A DNA stretch of 64,000 nucleotides from UBA10649 sp963755335 (GCA_963755335.1 CAVWJW010000005.1:1-64000); one strand, 5' to 3'; numbered from the stretch's first letter, positions 44,894 through 54,247 are shown. Notes: a model not told the origin generated them from the sequence alone. Made by a program: numbers and translations.

Positions 44894-44896
44894 GTC

Positions 44897-45604
44897 TCAG
44901 GCCGAGCCGGGCGCCGTTGCCGCGGTAGTCGCGCCTTGGGCTTTCGCTGCTTCGAGGAGCTTCTGCACTGTCGCCACGAGGTCGGGCAGTTCAGACTTGA
45001 GCACGAACATCGATCCGGAGATCTTGAGCATCTCCTGCTGGACCAGATTGCCCTTCGCATCGGTGCTCACCGACGTGGTGAGCTCGTTCGACTTGATCAG
45101 CATGGCGCGGTCGAGGGACTGCAGGTTCGACAGGAACTTCATCAGCTGCGGGCGCTTGCCGGCGACGGTCATGTTGATGTCCATCTGCGCGAGGTTGATG
45201 CTCGGCGTGGTTCCGGCGGCCGCAGGCTGGCCGTTGTTCGGACCCCCGGACACGGTGCGTGGGATGGTCGTGCTGATCGTCGAGATGTCGGTCGGCTTGA
45301 TGCCGGCCGAGGTGGCCGCGTCGGCGATCTGGGTGAGCACCTTGGGCAGGTCGGCCTCCTCCGGCATCGTCGAGAAGAGGGCCTGCGCCTCCCCGGCCGC
45401 CTGGGTCGCCGACTGCGCCTGGGTGAGCGTCTGGTTGTAGCGGTTCTGCAGCTGGAGATTGGTCATCTGGAGCTGCTCCGCCTGGACGGTGATCTCGTCG
45501 GCCTGCGACATCCGCGGGGACAGCGAGAGGAACCACCCGGCCGCGGCCACCAGGACGAGGACGACCGCGCCGATGATCCAGATGTTGCGCGTGGTCAGCT
45601 TCAT
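44897..45604 (-). CDS. pilO: Type IV pilus inner-membrane platform protein PilO
   Basis: 235 aa. One N-terminal TM helix (NIWIIGAVVLVLVAAAGWFL), a coiled-coil (ADEITVQAEQLQMTNLQLQN) and a ferredoxin-like C-terminal half (MDINMTVAGKRPQLMKFLSN). This is the PilO pattern: it pairs with PilN to transmit the signal from cytoplasmic PilM to the pilus. ATG 45604 overlaps the pilN stop. Confidence 0.8.
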   Translation of the reverse strand: MKLTTRNIWIIGAVVLVLVAAAGWFLSLSPRMSQADEITVQAEQLQMTNLQLQNRYNQTLTQAQSATQAAGEAQALFSTMPEEADLPKVLTQIADAATSAGIKPTDISTISTTIPRTVSGGPNNGQPAAAGTTPSINLAQMDINMTVAGKRPQLMKFLSNLQSLDRAMLIKSNELTTSVSTDAKGNLVQQEMLKISGSMFVLKSELPDLVATVQKLLEAAKAQGATTAATAPGSA

Positions 45605-46467
45605 GACGCACTTCCTGCCGCGTTCGGGTCAGCCGCCGGATCGGGTGGATTGATGATCGCGTCGATCTGCTCCGGCGTGAGGGTCTTGACGAGTCCTTGG
45701 ACGGATACCCCGCTCGTGCCGCTGAAGGAGACCTGACCGTTAGCACCGGTGGGATCCGTCGCGATCGTGGTGTTGTCGACGTAGGGTCCGACGAACATGG
45801 GGTCGGAGGCCATCACCGTCAGGAATGACGAGATCTGCTCGCGGGAGCTGGCCGTTCCCGAGAACGTCATGCAGCCCACGGTGATGTTCCTCGCGAAGGG
45901 GTTCGGGTCGGCGCACACGTTGAGCTGGCCACCGGCGGCCGGCAGCCCCTGGTACGAGACGGAGGCTGACGAGAAGACGAGCGGATCGGCGCCTCCTGCC
46001 TGTGCCGCCACGTCGTTGAGGTGCTCCAGGACGGCGGTGGCCTGCGGCTGCGACGCGAGGGTCGAGTCAACGAGGTCCTTCTGGCCCTGGATCTGGGTGT
46101 ACATCTCCTTGACCGGCGCCAGGCTGGCCACCTTCTGCTGCACGGCCTGCTGCTGGGTCAATGCGGCATCCAGGTTCGCCTGTGCCTCGTCGATGCGGCT
46201 GCCCTGCAGCCACCAGAGGGCTCCGCCGGCGATCACCAGAAGCGCAAGGAGGCCAAGCAGGATGCGGATGACGCGGCGACGGGACTGACGGGCGCGCACC
46301 GAGGCGGGCAGCAGATCGACACGGGGCAGCACCGGGACGAAGTCCGGATGCTCGACCCTCTCGTCGCCTGCCGACTTCTTGCCGATCTCCATCGACCAGA
46401 AGTTCTTCTTGGCGGCCTTGTCCTTCTTCCCAGGGGCGCGATGCGAGGTGGGGGCCGGGGCGCTCAT
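45601..46467 (-). CDS. pilN: Type IV pilus platform protein PilN
   Basis: 288 aa from ATG 46467, four bases inside the end of pilM. A cytoplasmic N-terminus contains the conserved segment VPVLPRVDLLPASVRARQSR, comparable to the INLLP motif by which PilN binds PilM. It is followed by one TM helix (RILLGLLALLVIAGGALWW), a coiled coil and a globular extracytoplasmic domain. An N-terminal Lys-rich extension of about 40 residues is longer than in proteobacterial PilN. Confidence 0.8.
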   Translation of the reverse strand: MSAPAPTSHRAPGKKDKAAKKNFWSMEIGKKSAGDERVEHPDFVPVLPRVDLLPASVRARQSRRRVIRILLGLLALLVIAGGALWWLQGSRIDEAQANLDAALTQQQAVQQKVASLAPVKEMYTQIQGQKDLVDSTLASQPQATAVLEHLNDVAAQAGGADPLVFSSASVSYQGLPAAGGQLNVCADPNPFARNITVGCMTFSGTASSREQISSFLTVMASDPMFVGPYVDNTTIATDPTGANGQVSFSGTSGVSVQGLVKTLTPEQIDAIINPPDPAADPNAAGSAS

Positions 46468-47612
46468 GACGCCTCCGCCATGGCCAGGCCGGCCGCGATG
46501 GCCAACCGGGTGTCCGGCGCCGGGTCCTTCGCGACACGACGTGTGGCGCTGAGCCCGACAAGCGGGTCGAGGACCCGCACGGGAATCGGAAGCTGAGTGC
46601 CCAGCCGCTCGATGATGCCGTCGAGCTCGGCGGTGCGTCCGGTGACGAGGATCGACTCGATCGTGACGTCCGCCGCGGTGGCCTGGAAGTAGTCCATCGA
46701 GTTGCGGATCTCGTTGATCAGGGTCGTGGCCCAGGGATTCAGCACGCTGATGGCAGCGATGGTGCGCTCGTCGAGCGGTGCCGCCTCGGTCGCGGTGCCG
46801 CCGCCGAAGACGCTCGACTCGGCCACCGGGGCGACGATGGGCGCGGGCCCGTTGAGGCCGGTGGCCCTCTTCAGCTCCTCCGCCTCGTCGGTGGAGATGC
46901 TCAGTTTCTCGGCGATCGCATTGGTGGCCGTGTCCCCGCCGAGGTTGGCGATCGTGCGGATGAAGCGCGGCTGCCCGCCCTGATGGATCACGACCGTGAG
47001 CTGGTCGGCGCCCATGTCGATGAGCGCCTGGGCGCGCTGATGGTCGGGGATCCGACCACCACAGGCAGTGCGGATGAGCGCGAACGCCGAGGAGTCGGCA
47101 CTGAGCGGGATGAGGCGGGCCTTGCGAAGGACGCTCGCCTCCGCCCGCACGGCCTCGCTGTTGGCCGCGACCACGAGGATCCGGTTCACCTCCTGAACGC
47201 TGCCGCGATCGTCGGTGCGGTGCTGCTCGGCAAGCAGGTGGTAGTCCACCTCGACCGTCGACATGTCCACGGGGAGCGAATCGGCGACCTGGTAGCGCAG
47301 GGCCGCCCGGAAGTCGGCGGTCGGCATCCATGGCAGATCGACCTGCCGGGTGAGCATGCTGCTGTCGGCCAGGCCGAGGACGACCTTGCGCGTCGTGAAG
47401 TGCCCTGTGCGCCACAGCTTCTTCAGTGCCTTGACCACGGTCTTCTCGTCGACGATCGAGCCGTTCTTGACGGCCCCTGGCGCGAGGTCGACAGAGGCGG
47501 CGCGGGCGATCTCGAAGGATCCCGGCTTCGCCTTCCACCGCAGTTCGACCGCCCGGATGCCACTGGTACCGATGTCCAGCCCCACCCGAGTCGGAGGGTG
47601 CTTGGCCCCCAT
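46464..47612 (-). CDS. pilM: Type IV pilus actin-like ATPase PilM
   Basis: 382 aa from ATG 47612, placed seven bases after AGGAGG. FtsA/actin-like fold: phosphate-1 loop VGLDIGTSGIRAVEL, IDMGADQLTVVIHQGGQP (phosphate-2), and the adenosine motif SILVTGRTAELDGI. It forms the cytoplasmic ring that connects PilN to the PilB/PilT motors. First gene of the pilMNO operon, divergent from pilT. Confidence 0.87.
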   Translation of the reverse strand: MGAKHPPTRVGLDIGTSGIRAVELRWKAKPGSFEIARAASVDLAPGAVKNGSIVDEKTVVKALKKLWRTGHFTTRKVVLGLADSSMLTRQVDLPWMPTADFRAALRYQVADSLPVDMSTVEVDYHLLAEQHRTDDRGSVQEVNRILVVAANSEAVRAEASVLRKARLIPLSADSSAFALIRTACGGRIPDHQRAQALIDMGADQLTVVIHQGGQPRFIRTIANLGGDTATNAIAEKLSISTDEAEELKRATGLNGPAPIVAPVAESSVFGGGTATEAAPLDERTIAAISVLNPWATTLINEIRNSMDYFQATAADVTIESILVTGRTAELDGIIERLGTQLPIPVRVLDPLVGLSATRRVAKDPAPDTRLAIAAGLAMAEAS

Positions 47613-47648
47613 GCGGCCACCTCCTGCCAATTCCGGCTCTTGTGGCTG

Positions 47649-47656
47649 TTATCGGC
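47649..47656 (-). promoter_or_regulatory. GCCGATAA -10-like element before pilM
   Basis: On the minus strand GCCGATAAC ends 36 bases upstream of the pilM ATG. As FliA/WhiG-type it lacks a good -35; as a vegetative promoter, GATAAC with TTGTTC 17 bp upstream is acceptable. Confidence 0.4.
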
Positions 47657-47721
47657 CCGGTCACGCGGGGAACAACCCTCCCAGCGGGACCAATCCGCTT
47701 GCGCGAGCCGAAACGACAGGT

Positions 47722-48867
47722 ATGGGCCTGTCCGCTTCCACACCTCTGGTCGACGCCGTCGAGACGGACGTCGACGCCCGGGAGTTCGTCGTCGACCTCG
47801 CGACCGTCCTCGCGACGGCCGTGGCGCACGGCGCCTCCGACGTGCACGTGCGGGCCGGCACGCCTCCGCTCGTACGGGTGTCGGGCTACCTGCACCCCCT
47901 TGACGTTCCTGCGCTGACGGCAGCATCGGCGGAGGCCCTGGTGCTCTCGGCGATGCCGAGCGAGGAGGAGCGGCAGGGCTTCCTCCGCGACAAGGAGTGC
48001 GACTTCGCGCTCACCCAGCCCGGTGTCGGCCGCTTCCGCGTCAACGCCTACCGGTCCCGGGGGACCGCGTCAATGGTGCTGCGACATGTCAAGGAATCGG
48101 TTCCCGGCGTGCTCGAACTCGGACTGCCGAAGGTCGTCCGCGATCTCGCGATGGCGCAGAGCGGTCTCATCCTCATCTGCGGACCAACGGGCTCGGGCAA
48201 GACGACGACGCTGGCCTCGATGGTCGATGCCATCAACTCCGAGCGCAGCTGCCATATCCTCACTATCGAGGATCCGATCGAGTACCTCCACGAGGACAAG
48301 ACGGCCACGGTCAGTCAGCGCGAGCTGCACACCGACACCCGCGACTTCGCCCGCGCCCTGCGTTCAGGCATGCGCCAGGACCCCGACGTCATCCTCATCG
48401 GCGAGATCCGCGACACCACCACCATGCGTACCGCCCTGCAGGCGGCCGAGACCGGCCACCTGGTGCTCGCCAGCCTGCACGCGCGCACCGTCGTGGACGC
48501 GGTCAACCGCGTCATCGACATCTTCCCCGTCGACGAGCAGCGGCAGGCACGGTCCTCGGTGGCCGAGTCGCTGCGAGGCGTCGTCTGCCAGCACCTCGTG
48601 GAGCGGGCATCGGGCGACGGACGCACCGTCATGGTCGAGATCGCCGTCGGCACGCCCCGCGTTCGCGATGCCATCGTCGACCCGGAGAAGACCTCCCTGC
48701 TCCACGACATCGTGGCCGAGGGCGACTACTACGGCATGCGGACGTTCCAGCAGGACGCCGTGCGCCGGGTCATGGACGACAGCATCACCCTCGCCGAGGC
48801 AGAGAAGGTCGTCACGCGGGTGGCCGACCTGCACGTCGCACTGCGGAAGGCCGGCTACCGGCTCTAG
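47722..48867 (+). CDS. pilT: PilT-like pilus retraction ATPase, copy 1
   Basis: 381 aa from ATG 47722. N-terminal PAS-like domain (HGASDVHVRAGTPPLVRVSG), Walker A GPTGSGKTTT, Asp box and Walker B-like ILIGEIRDTTTMRTAL, His box ETGHLVLASLHARTV. It lacks the long N-terminal PilB domain and tetracysteine motif, so it is PilT-type. It would depolymerise the pilus. A second, different PilT-like gene is at 50832. Confidence 0.85.
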   Translation: MGLSASTPLVDAVETDVDAREFVVDLATVLATAVAHGASDVHVRAGTPPLVRVSGYLHPLDVPALTAASAEALVLSAMPSEEERQGFLRDKECDFALTQPGVGRFRVNAYRSRGTASMVLRHVKESVPGVLELGLPKVVRDLAMAQSGLILICGPTGSGKTTTLASMVDAINSERSCHILTIEDPIEYLHEDKTATVSQRELHTDTRDFARALRSGMRQDPDVILIGEIRDTTTMRTALQAAETGHLVLASLHARTVVDAVNRVIDIFPVDEQRQARSSVAESLRGVVCQHLVERASGDGRTVMVEIAVGTPRVRDAIVDPEKTSLLHDIVAEGDYYGMRTFQQDAVRRVMDDSITLAEAEKVVTRVADLHVALRKAGYRL

Positions 48868-48884
48868 TCATGAAGGAGGCAGGG

Positions 48885-49178
48885 ATGCCCAGCACGGGCC
48901 GCGCGCCGCGATCGGCCGTACTCGGCATGCGCCCGGCGAACGCCGACCTTCGCAACCTGCCGCTCGACGAGCTGCGCTCCCGGCGTAAGGCTGCCCGCAG
49001 CCGGTTGGAGCTGGCCCAGCTGCGCGCACGTCAGTCGCGCGGCTCGGACGATCCAGCCATCGAGGTCCTGCGCTGCGCGGCCGAGGACCTCACCGAGGAG
49101 CTCATCCGGCGCTACGCGGAGGATCCGGCCCTCATCGACGCAATACTGGACGAACCGGTGGGGAAGGCGCAGTCATGA
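48885..49178 (+). CDS. Small hypothetical protein between pilT and pilB
   Basis: 97 aa from ATG 48885 after AAGGAGGC. Basic, helical (LPLDELRSRRKAARSRLELA, then EDLTEELIRRYAEDPALIDA). It ends four bases past the pilB start, so it is in the pil operon. No family recognised. Confidence 0.6.
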   Translation: MPSTGRAPRSAVLGMRPANADLRNLPLDELRSRRKAARSRLELAQLRARQSRGSDDPAIEVLRCAAEDLTEELIRRYAEDPALIDAILDEPVGKAQS

Positions 49179-50845
49179 CCGCGGCAGTCGTCGACATCCT
49201 CGTCAGCGAGGGCCTCATCACCACGGACCAGGTGTCTGCGGCAGGTGTCACGGCAAACACGCTGGGCGAGTCGGTGCTCAACGTGCTGGTGCGCCAGGGT
49301 GCCGTCTCCAAGAAGGACGTGGTCCGGTGCACTGTCCAGGCGGCCGGCCTGGAATTCGTCGAGATCATGGACGTCGCCGTCGATCCGGTGGCCGTGGCGT
49401 TGCTGACCGGAGACCAGGCACGCAAGTACCAGGTCGTGCCGATCGGCTTCGACAAGGACGTGCTCGTCATCGTGTCCGACTCGCAGATCGCGATGAACTG
49501 GCAGGTGCGTGACGACCTGCAGGCGATCACCCGGCATCCGGTGCGCTTCGCCTGCGCGATGAAGTCGGAGATCCAGGCACGACTCAACCAGATCTACCGG
49601 GCCGAGGCCGAGCTCGGCGAGCTCGTGCGCGACATGCTCGAGGACGAGCAGACGCTCGACATCCTGGCGCCAGTGGCATCGGCGACTGACGCCCCGCTCG
49701 TGCGCTACCTCAACCTGCTGCTCAACCAGGCGATCTCCGACAACGCGTCCGACATCCATGTCGAGCCCAGCGAGAGCAACATCCGCATCCGCTTCCGGAT
49801 CGACGGCGTGCTCAAGGAGATGGCCCCCGCTCCCAAGGAGATCCAGTCCGCGGTCATCTCGCGGCTGAAGATCATGAGCGACATGGACATCGCCGAGCGC
49901 CGGGTGCCCCAGGACGGTCGGCTGTCCGTCGCGACCGGTGGGCGCAAGATCGACCTCCGCGTGTCGTGCCTGCCCACGGTGTGGGGCGAGAAGATCGTCA
50001 TGCGCATCCTCGACAACACCGCCGCGCAGATGGCCCTGCCGGATCTCGGCTTCTCGCCGGAGAACCTCAAGAAGTGGCGCCTCGCCTACGAGCGCCCCTA
50101 CGGGATGCTCATCGTCAGCGGCCCGACCGGCTCCGGAAAGTCGACCAGTCTCTACGCGACCCTCAACGCGGTGTCGCGGTCCGAGGTCAACATCGTCACG
50201 GTCGAGGACCCCGTCGAGTACCGCATCCCGGGCATCAACCAGGTGCAGACGAACGCGAAGGCCGGCCTCACCTTCGCCGCTGCCCTTCGGTCGATCCTGC
50301 GCGCCGACCCGGACATCATCCTCATCGGCGAGATCCGCGACCACGAGACCGCGCAGATCGCCATCGAGTCCGCGCTCACCGGCCACCTCGTCCTGACGAC
50401 CCTGCACACGAACGACGCGGCGAGCGTCATCACGCGCCTCACCGAGATGGGCATCGAGCCGTTCCTCGTCGGTTCTGCACTCGAGTGCGCGACCGGCCAG
50501 CGCCTGGCTCGACGCCTGTGCACGAAGTGCCGTCGACTGGTCGAGAAGACCGCCACGGAGCTGGCCAGCGTGAACTTCGAGTACCCGCCGGGGGTTGAGC
50601 CCACCTTCTACGAGCGGGTGGGTTGCTCCACCTGCGCGAACACGGGGTTCAAGGGCCGGCTCGCCATGCACGAGGTCATGCCGATGACCGAGGACCTCGG
50701 CAAGCTGGCTCTGCGCAACGCGTCCTCGGACGAGGTCAAGGCGCTCGCCGTCGAGCAGGGAATGCGCACCCTGCGCCAGGACGGCTGGCTGAAGGTGGCC
50801 GAAGGGCTCACCACGATCGGGGAGGTACTCCGTGTCATCGCCTGA
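49175..50845 (+). CDS. pilB: Type IV pilus assembly ATPase PilB
   Basis: 556 aa, ATG 49175. N-terminal GspE-N-type domains (VDILVSEGLITTDQVSAAG, ARKYQVVPIGFDKDVLVIVS), then the secretion ATPase core: SDIHVEPSESNIRIRFRIDG, Walker A GPTGSGKST, ILIGEIRDHETAQIAIESAL, TTLHTNDA. Four cysteines, CTKC and CSTC, form the zinc-binding tetracysteine motif of PilB/GspE extension motors. Drives pilin polymerisation through PilC. Confidence 0.92.
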   Translation: MTAAVVDILVSEGLITTDQVSAAGVTANTLGESVLNVLVRQGAVSKKDVVRCTVQAAGLEFVEIMDVAVDPVAVALLTGDQARKYQVVPIGFDKDVLVIVSDSQIAMNWQVRDDLQAITRHPVRFACAMKSEIQARLNQIYRAEAELGELVRDMLEDEQTLDILAPVASATDAPLVRYLNLLLNQAISDNASDIHVEPSESNIRIRFRIDGVLKEMAPAPKEIQSAVISRLKIMSDMDIAERRVPQDGRLSVATGGRKIDLRVSCLPTVWGEKIVMRILDNTAAQMALPDLGFSPENLKKWRLAYERPYGMLIVSGPTGSGKSTSLYATLNAVSRSEVNIVTVEDPVEYRIPGINQVQTNAKAGLTFAAALRSILRADPDIILIGEIRDHETAQIAIESALTGHLVLTTLHTNDAASVITRLTEMGIEPFLVGSALECATGQRLARRLCTKCRRLVEKTATELASVNFEYPPGVEPTFYERVGCSTCANTGFKGRLAMHEVMPMTEDLGKLALRNASSDEVKALAVEQGMRTLRQDGWLKVAEGLTTIGEVLRVIA

Positions 50846-52181
50846 GCGAGATTTCGTGCTGCCGCTGGCCGACGCCATGCCATCGGCGCCGTCGATGCCG
50901 CAGCCGGCAGTAGCCACGAGTGATCGACCCGGCCTGCCACGCAGCCAGCCCGGCGGCGTGATCCCGATCGTGCAGCCGCCGGTCGTCGAACGCGAACCCG
51001 AACCGGAGTTCACCCTGCCGATCGAGATGGCACCGGTAGGCCCCCCGCCGGCCAGCGACGAGGGCATCATCACCGTCGAGCGGACCGTCGGCAGCGAGCC
51101 GGAGATCCCGCTGGACGAACTGCTCATCTACCTGCTCAAGCACGGTGGCTCGGACCTGCATCTGTCCGTCAACTCGCCGCCGATGATCCGCGTGCACGGT
51201 GATCTCGAGGCGGTACCGGGATTCTCGGCGCTCACCAGCCATCAGCTGCGCGAGGCGATGTACGCGATCCTCACTGATCGGCAGAAGCAGAAGTTCGAGG
51301 AGAACAAGGAACTCGACCTCGCGTACTCGATGCCCGGAGCGGCGCGCTTCCGTGTCAACGTCATGCAGCAGCAGGGTGTCACCGGCGCCGTGCTCCGAGC
51401 CATCCCGTGGGACATCCTCCCGCTCGAGGCGCTGCACATGCCCGACGTCCTCGGTGACTTCGCGCAGCTGCCCCGTGGCCTGGTACTCGTGACCGGACCG
51501 ACGGGCAGCGGCAAGTCCACGACGCTGGCAGCGATCATCGACCGGGCCAACCGCACCCGCAAGGGCCACATCATCACCATCGAGGATCCGATCGAGTTCG
51601 TCCACCAGCACCGCGGCTGCGTCGTCAACCAGCGCGAGGTGGGCGAGGACACGTGGACGTTCGAGTCCGCGCTCGTGCACGCCCTGCGCCAGGACCCCGA
51701 CATCATCCTCGTCGGCGAGATGCGCGACCGCGAGACCATCGCGACCGCCCTGACGGCAGCCGAGACCGGCCACCTGGTGTTCGGCACCCTGCACACGAGC
51801 TCTGCTGGCTCGACGATCGACCGCGTCATCGACGTGTTCCCCGGCGACCAGCAGTCGCAGATCCGCACGCAGCTCGCGTCGTCGATCCAGGCCGTCGTAT
51901 GCCAGACGTTGTGTCGTCGGCTCGACGGCGGTGGCCGCGTTGCGGCGACCGAGGTGCTGGTGGCGACCCCGGCCATTCGCAACCTGATCCGCGAGGCCAA
52001 GCTCCAGTCGATCCCGTCGGCGCTCCAGACCGGCTCCAAGTACGGGATGCACACGCTCAACCAGAACCTCGCCGACCTGGTCAAGGAGAACCGCATCACC
52101 TACGACACGGCGGTCGAGAAGTGCTCCGACCTGTCGGAGCTGCAGCAGCTGATGGGACTGAGTGGCAATGCCTCAGACTGA
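50832..52181 (+). CDS. pilT: PilT-like pilus retraction ATPase, copy 2
   Basis: 449 aa, GTG at 50832 overlapping the end of pilB by 14 bases. A Pro-rich N-terminal extension of about 90 residues precedes the PilT core: KHGGSDLHLSVNSPPMIRVH, Walker A GPTGSGKSTT, ILVGEMRDRETIATALTAAE, TGHLVFGTLHTSSA. No tetracysteine motif. It is closer in core sequence to canonical PilT than copy 1. Two retraction-type ATPases next to one PilB recall PilT/PilU. Confidence 0.88.
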   Translation: MSSPERDFVLPLADAMPSAPSMPQPAVATSDRPGLPRSQPGGVIPIVQPPVVEREPEPEFTLPIEMAPVGPPPASDEGIITVERTVGSEPEIPLDELLIYLLKHGGSDLHLSVNSPPMIRVHGDLEAVPGFSALTSHQLREAMYAILTDRQKQKFEENKELDLAYSMPGAARFRVNVMQQQGVTGAVLRAIPWDILPLEALHMPDVLGDFAQLPRGLVLVTGPTGSGKSTTLAAIIDRANRTRKGHIITIEDPIEFVHQHRGCVVNQREVGEDTWTFESALVHALRQDPDIILVGEMRDRETIATALTAAETGHLVFGTLHTSSAGSTIDRVIDVFPGDQQSQIRTQLASSIQAVVCQTLCRRLDGGGRVAATEVLVATPAIRNLIREAKLQSIPSALQTGSKYGMHTLNQNLADLVKENRITYDTAVEKCSDLSELQQLMGLSGNASD

Positions 52182-53385
52182 GTACCTCGTCAAGGCTCGC
52201 TCGCGCAACGGCCGACTCGTCGAGTCCAAGCTCAAGGCCGTCAGCGAGACTGAGGCGCTGACGCGCGTGCGGCAGATGGGCATGACTCCCATCGCGGTCG
52301 AGATCACGAATGCTGGCCTGAAGAAGGAGATCCACTTCGGCAAGGGCCGGGTGAAGCTCAAGGACCTCGCCGTGTTCTCGAGGCAGTTCGCCACCATGCT
52401 GTCGTCCGGCCTGCCGATCCTGCGCTGCCTGTCCATCCTGTCGGAGCAGACGCAGTCGCTGAAGCTCGGCGAGATCCTCATCGAGGTCCGCGACTCCGTC
52501 GAGCAGGGCGCGTCGCTGTCGGAGGCGATGGTCACGCACAAGGAGTTCCCGCCGATCATGGTCAGCATGGTCAAGGCCGGCGAGACCGGTGGCTTCCTCG
52601 ACCAGACGATGCTCGAGGTTGCGTCCTCGATTGAAGCCGATGTCCGGCTCCGCGGGAAGATCAAGGCCGCCCTGACGTACCCGATCGCCGTTGGCGTCAT
52701 TGCCGTTCTCATCACCACGGGCATGCTCATCTTCATCGTCCCGGTGTTCGCCGGTCTGTTCGCCGCCTTCGGCGGTGAGCTGCCGATGCCGACGCAGATT
52801 CTCATCAACATCTCGAACCTGATCAAGAACCCCTACTTCTTCGTGCCTCTCCTCGGCGGCACGACAGCGTTCGTGCTCTGGTACCGGCGGCACAAGACAG
52901 ACCTCAAGGTCCGCAACGTCGTCGACCCGATGAAGTTCAAGATCCCCGTGTTCGGCCAGCTGTTCCAGAAGGTCGCCCTCGCGCGGTTCACCCGCAACTT
53001 CGGCACCCTCATGCGTGCCGGCGTGCCGATCCTGACGACGCTCGACATCGTCGGCGACACGTCAGGCAACGTCGTGATCGCGCGCGCCGTCCTGGCTGTC
53101 AAGGAGAGCGTGCGTCAGGGCACGGGTATCGCCAAGCCGTTGACGGAGCATCCGATCTTCCCGGAGATGGTCGTGCAGATGATCTCCGTCGGCGAGGACA
53201 CCGGTGCCATCGACACGATGCTGGCGAAGATCGCCGACTTCTACGACCAGGAGGTCGAGGCGACGACCGAACAGCTGATGGCGCTCATCGAGCCATTGAT
53301 GATCGTCGTGCTCGGCGCCGTCGTCGGCGGCATGATCATCGCGATGTACCTGCCGATCTTCAAGATCTTCGACTACATCAAGTAG
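52168..53385 (+). CDS. pilC: Type IV pilus inner-membrane platform protein PilC
   Basis: 405 aa from ATG 52168; a GTG two codons upstream is possible. Two repeated GspF/T2SSF domains: FSRQFATMLSSGLPILRCLS and FTRNFGTLMRAGVPILTTLD, each followed by hydrophobic segments (IAVGVIAVLITTGMLIFIVP and IVVLGAVVGGMIIAMYLPIF). It forms the platform on which PilB and PilT act. Overlaps the upstream gene, so the operon pilT-orf-pilB-pilT-pilC is tightly coupled. Confidence 0.92.
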   Translation: MPQTEYLVKARSRNGRLVESKLKAVSETEALTRVRQMGMTPIAVEITNAGLKKEIHFGKGRVKLKDLAVFSRQFATMLSSGLPILRCLSILSEQTQSLKLGEILIEVRDSVEQGASLSEAMVTHKEFPPIMVSMVKAGETGGFLDQTMLEVASSIEADVRLRGKIKAALTYPIAVGVIAVLITTGMLIFIVPVFAGLFAAFGGELPMPTQILINISNLIKNPYFFVPLLGGTTAFVLWYRRHKTDLKVRNVVDPMKFKIPVFGQLFQKVALARFTRNFGTLMRAGVPILTTLDIVGDTSGNVVIARAVLAVKESVRQGTGIAKPLTEHPIFPEMVVQMISVGEDTGAIDTMLAKIADFYDQEVEATTEQLMALIEPLMIVVLGAVVGGMIIAMYLPIFKIFDYIK

Positions 53386-53470
53386 TGCGGCGCAAAGAAA
53401 ACTTGGCTCAGGGGTTCAGGTATCCGCCGTTCGGTCCGAAACAACCAGTGTCGGAACACAGTGGACCGGC

Positions 53471-53487
53471 ACCCCTGGATGAGGGGT
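53471..53487 (+). promoter_or_regulatory. Short hairpin in the pilA leader
   Basis: ACCCCT-GGATG-AGGGGT, perfectly paired, ends nine bases before the AGGAGAAG ribosome-binding sequence of pilA. It may stabilise the pilA mRNA or separate it from upstream read-through. Confidence 0.4.
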
Positions 53488-53506
53488 CTTCGATCAGGAG
53501 AAGAAG

Positions 53507-53998
53507 ATGCTTACTCGCATCATGAATAAGAAAGACGACCGCGACGCGGGTTTCACCCTCATCGAGCTTCTGGTCGTCGTAGCCATCATCGGCATCCTTG
53601 CCGCCATCGCCATCCCGGTGTTCTTGAACCAGCGCGCCAGCGCCCGTGATGCCTCTGTCAAGGCCGACCTCAACGGCATCGCGAAGGTCATGGAGACGGT
53701 CTACACCGACAAGGGTGCGTACCCCACCGTCGCCACCGGTCCGCAGGCCATGATCGACAACCGCGCAGTCACGTCGCCCGGTAACTGGATTCGGGTCGTG
53801 CCTGGTTCCACCTCGTTCGAGATCTACGGCTGCAACGCCGAGTCCGACAAGGGCTGGTACTACAGCTCCTTGACCGGCGGCCTCAAGGCCAACAACGCCA
53901 CGTTCCTCGGTACGGCATGTGAGACCGCCGGCGCGGTTCGCGGTGCCGTCAAGGCTCCGGACTTCAACGCCACTGCACTCTTCACGGCACCCAGCTGA
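53507..53998 (+). CDS. pilA: Major type IV pilin PilA
   Basis: 163 aa from ATG 53507 after AGGAGAAGAAG. Leader peptide of 15 residues, cleavage AG|FTLIELLVVVAIIGILAA with Glu at +5, then the long N-terminal helix and a compact head with two cysteines (YGCNAES, GTACETAG) that could form the D-loop disulphide. This is the likely main pilus subunit. It is separated by 121 bp from pilC and followed by a strong terminator, so it is probably a highly expressed single-gene unit. Confidence 0.93.
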   Translation: MLTRIMNKKDDRDAGFTLIELLVVVAIIGILAAIAIPVFLNQRASARDASVKADLNGIAKVMETVYTDKGAYPTVATGPQAMIDNRAVTSPGNWIRVVPGSTSFEIYGCNAESDKGWYYSSLTGGLKANNATFLGTACETAGAVRGAVKAPDFNATALFTAPS

Positions 53999-54017
53999 TA
54001 GGCAGTCAGCTCGACTC

Positions 54018-54051
54018 CTGGGCCGTCGCACCGAAAGGTGCGGCGGCCCAG
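54018..54051 (+). terminator. Strong stem-loop terminator after pilA
   Basis: CTGGGCCGTCGCACC-GAAA-GGTGCGGCGGCCCAG: a 15-bp stem with one G-U pair and a GNRA-type tetraloop, 20 bases after the pilA stop. No clear U-tract, as is frequent in actinobacteria. Confidence 0.8.
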
Positions 54052-54247
54052 TCGCATGTGCAGGTCCGGGGTGCATTCGGCCGGTCGTAGAGGCGGCTGT
54101 AGCGGTGCGAAGTGGAGTATCCGGATATATCCATCGAACGGGACCTAATACCCGCGCAACGACACCCTTATCGGACTTAACGTGACACTGCACGCGCAAA
54201 CGTGCCGGGGTGCACAGAAGTGATGATGCGGACGCAACGGGGTAGGG

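Noticed and set aside
53420..53440. TGGC...TTCA pattern upstream of pilA considered as a sigma-54 promoter, the usual pilA promoter in proteobacteria
   Set aside because: The invariant GC at -12 is missing, and actinobacteria generally lack sigma-54.
54160..54180. TCCGATAA on the minus strand before the pilA terminator region, considered as a sigma-28-type promoter
   Set aside because: First base mismatched, no -35, and no minus-strand gene downstream to transcribe.
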